Positions 61,642-64,000 of a DNA stretch of 64,000 bases are shown here, piece after piece; within the stretch, counting starts at the first letter, position 1; each line of letters begins with the position of its first letter. The stretch lies in the NCBI GenBank assembly GCA_019096065.1, contig JAGUCH010000007.1, positions 1,014,501-1,078,500 of the forward strand, in the 5' to 3' direction. Position numbers and translations under genes: made by a program. This DNA is from Paracyclopina nana (Eukaryota; Arthropoda; Copepoda; Cyclopoida; Cyclopettidae). The notes beneath the pieces were generated by a model, which saw nothing but the letters and a program-made list of their open reading frames with translations, made no database searches and had not been told where the DNA came from.

Positions 61642-64000
61642 ATGGCTTCTAATAGCATTGACGAAGAAGCCATTGAAAATTCCGGAGTCGTCATTGGCGA
61701 CAACGACCACGTCGAGCTCATTCAAGATGAAGTTCGTGAGCCAGTTGGGCCTAAATGGTACTCGGCCTTTCTGCCCAAAAGGCCAAGGCCATTGAGTCTT
61801 TTAACGCCAGATGAGAACCCTGAAGGAACGCTCAGTACTCTCAATGGTGTCATTGTCCCTGTGATCTTGTCCATGTTCAGGTAAAAAAACCTAATAAACT
61901 AGCTTAATTTAGTTTAATTTTCTTTCGTTTTAGCTCATTGCTGTTTTTGAGGGTTGGTTACATAGTCGGGAATGCGGGGTTAATCTACGCCCTTCTCCAG
62001 CTCGTTTTGGCCTACATCATTTTGGTGTGCACCATTTGCTCAATCAGTGCCATCGCCACCAATGGATCTGTCAAGGGAGGCGGCGTCTATTTCATGATCA
62101 GCCGAACTCTTGGCCCTCAGCTTGGAGGATCCGTTGGAAGTAGCCCAAAACTTAACCTATTTCGATTCTGCAGACGCTAACCATGACTCCTTTTCAGTTC
62201 TCTTCTACTCTGCCAATGTTGTCTCCGGAGCACTCTACGCTGCTGGCTTTTCCGAGTCACTGGTGGACAACTTGGGCCCAAATGGGCGGGTCATGAAGGA
62301 CGCCATTCCCGATGGGAAGTGGATTAACTTTGGATACTCGACAGGTGTACTCGTCTTCTGCCTGAGCATCAGCCTCATTGGCGCCAAGGCGTTCAGCAGA
62401 GCCACCATGCTTTTTGCAGTTCTGCTCCTTACCTCACTTGTCACCCTTGGCGGATCTTTCCTTCAAGATGCTCATGTAAGGGAAAAATAGTCAATCTCTA
62501 ATTCATTTTTACAACCATGCTTATTTTTTAGCTCGTGGGTCACTTCAATGAGACTGTCAGTGCAAATTGCACCGCCAATTGCTCCTATGTGGTGTACAAC
62601 ACCAGCTATTATGGGCTTTCGTACGAGCATGGCAAGCACATTTTCCCCATGATGAAGGCCAACTTGTATCCCGGATTCTCCAGGGATTGCGAAGTTCGCG
62701 CGGCGCCTGTCAGCTTCTTCTCCGTGTTTGGAGTCATGTTCGCCGGAGTCACCGGCATCATGGCGGGTGCCAATGTGTCTGGCGACCTGAAAAACCCCAG
62801 CACCTCCATTCCCAGGGGAACTTTGGCGGCCACTGCAACCACTTTTCTCACCTACGCGTCAATCTTCATTTGCACCGCCATGACCACTGACAGGGCCTAC
62901 CTCTACCACGATTGCCTCTACATGATGGCCATTGACATCAGTGGAGGATATGTGATCTTTGCTGGCGCTCTGCTTGTCACATCTTGCGCTTGTCTCAACT
63001 GTCTCATAGGTAACCCCCCTTTTTCACTATTTCTACGCTTAGCAAGAGAAATTGCTAAAGGAGAGTTAAATCTCATATGCACTGTGGGTCTTTTGGACTG
63101 AACAAGTTCAAATAAATTTGAAAGTGACCTTTTCACAATTCTGGCTTAATTTGATAGAAAACATGAAAGGGGCGTTTTTCATGCATCACTGTGGGGCTTT
63201 TGGACCAAAAAAGTTCAAATCAATCTGAAAATGGTAGTGGGTGTGGATTGGCAAAAAACTTTCAAAATTGATAGTTAAGTTGATAGCAAATATAAAAGGG
63301 AGTTTTTCATGCACTGTTGGGCATTTGGACCAAAAAAGTTCAAATCATTCTGAAAATGGTAGTGGGTGTGGATTGGCAAAAAACTTTCAAAATTGATAGT
63401 TAAGTTGATAGCAAATATAAAAGGGAGTTTTTCATGCACTTATGGGCTTTTAGACAAAACAGTTCAAATCAATCTGAAAATGGTAGTGGGTCTCACTTGG
63501 AAAAACCTTTCCAAAATTCGAGCTATAGTTCATAGTAAATTTTTAAAAAAGGAAGAGTTTTTCATGCACTATGGGGCTTTTTGGCCAAAAAAGTTACCTC
63601 AACCTGAAAATGGTAGTGGGTGTCAATAGGCAAAAAATTTTTAGCAAATATTTTTAATGGGAGAGTTTTTCATGCACTGAGGGGCTTCTGGACCAAAAAA
63701 GCTTATCTGGAAAATGAAAATGGCACTATTTATAAAAATACACTAAAGAAAGCCCTTCAAAAACTCAAGCTAAGAATGATTCCATTGTAAATGGAGAACT
63801 ATTCCATGCACTGTGGGGCTATTCGACACAAAAAAGTTCATTTCAAAATCTGAATGAAAATCAGTGAGGAATCCATTGAAATTGAATTTATAACTATATT
63901 CCACAGGTGCTGCGAGAGTGGTGGAAGCTCTGGTGTCAGATACAATGTTTGGCAGGTTTGCAGAGTCCCTGTTTGGCCAGTTCAAGATCGGCACCAATCC
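61642..64000 (+). CDS. SLC12A9: Cation-chloride cotransporter family protein, 5' part
   Basis: Exons 61642-61880, 61934-62139, 62198-62475, 62532-63009 and 63907 onward are in phase; the gene runs off the right edge. The N-terminus is acidic and cytosolic. GVIVPVILSMFSSLLFLRVG, IATNGSVKGGGVYFMISRTL with GPQLGGSVG, and VMFAGVTGIMAGANVSGDLK are the APC-superfamily core motifs, closest to SLC12A9 rather than to NKCC or KCC. A glycosylated extracellular loop (NET, NCT, NCS, NTS) lies in exon 4. SLC12A9 is linked to lysosomal or polyamine and ammonium handling in vertebrates; its transport activity is debated. Intron 4 (63010-63906) contains a large tandem repeat. Confidence 0.9.
63040..63850. repeat. 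Intronic tandem repeat, about 120-bp unit
   Basis: About six to seven copies in SLC12A9 intron 4 of a unit holding TTTTTCATGCACTGTGGGGC, then TTGGACCAAAAAAGTTCAAA, then TCAATCTGAAAATGGTAGTG. The middle copies (63180-63500) are the most alike. Confidence 0.85.

Overview
This window is nuclear DNA from a eukaryote, most likely an arthropod outside the well-studied insects (a crustacean or related group). Conserved genes are cut by short GT-AG introns, mostly 45 to 80 bases. Animal-specific genes are present (POFUT1, SMIM14, TMEM223, ELMO, Toll-like LRR). So are an arthropod-style secreted kelch protein, an Asn-repeat secreted protein and a BEL/Pao retrotransposon. The base composition is AT-rich, except for a GC-rich patch in the first 1.4 kb. 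No clade-diagnostic gene was found, so the species call stays open.

Layout. 1-9.9 kb: a GC-rich patch without a gene, a Toll-like LRR ectodomain gene (minus, TIR exons not seen), a TATA-driven His-rich secreted peptide and a class II CPD photolyase (minus). 9.9-22.8 kb: an intronless ELMO/CED-12 gene, two small secreted-protein genes, then RGP1 (minus), SMIM14 (plus) and POFUT1 (minus, ending in an HQEL ER-retention-like tail). 22.8-26.6 kb: a gene-free repeat island with a tRNA-derived SINE, minisatellites, a short inverted-repeat element and a 1.3-kb foldback element whose right arm has expanded into about 46 copies of a 15-bp unit. 26.6-37.3 kb: a secreted kelch protein, an MPRIP/outspread-like PH and coiled-coil protein (minus) and the beta subunit of AP-1/AP-2 adaptors (minus). 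37.9-43.1 kb: NOC4L, a fatty-acid-binding protein (minus), EIPR1 and an SFT2 protein only 38 bp behind it, and the C-terminal part of PEX7. 43.1-52.7 kb: a complete BEL/Pao LTR element with LTRs that look identical. 52.7-64 kb: the N-terminal part of PEX7, NUDT2, ASCC2, NFU1, SDHC, TMEM223, cornichon, an unknown single-pass membrane protein and the first half of SLC12A9.

The clearest result is that the BEL element sits inside a coding exon of PEX7, the receptor for peroxisomal PTS2 import, flanked by a 5-bp target-site duplication (ACTGC on the plus strand). The flanking exons read through in one frame if the element is left out, so the insertion is young and this haplotype should lack normal PEX7. 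Other points of interest are a tandem duplication across the overlapping stop codons of SFT2 and PEX7, an inverted copy of an MPRIP exon inside the preceding MPRIP intron, splice-acceptor motifs just before start codons that fit spliced-leader trans-splicing, an unidentified 465-aa ORF in the env position of the BEL element, and a repeated tendency of larger introns to hold minisatellites of about 19-22 bp.

Functionally the window is a mix of housekeeping genes: vesicle traffic (AP beta, RGP1, EIPR1, SFT2, cornichon), mitochondria (NFU1, SDHC, TMEM223), peroxisome (PEX7), ribosome (NOC4L, ASCC2), Notch/EGF-repeat glycosylation (POFUT1), cytoskeleton (ELMO, MPRIP) and DNA repair (photolyase). 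They are not organised as one pathway.
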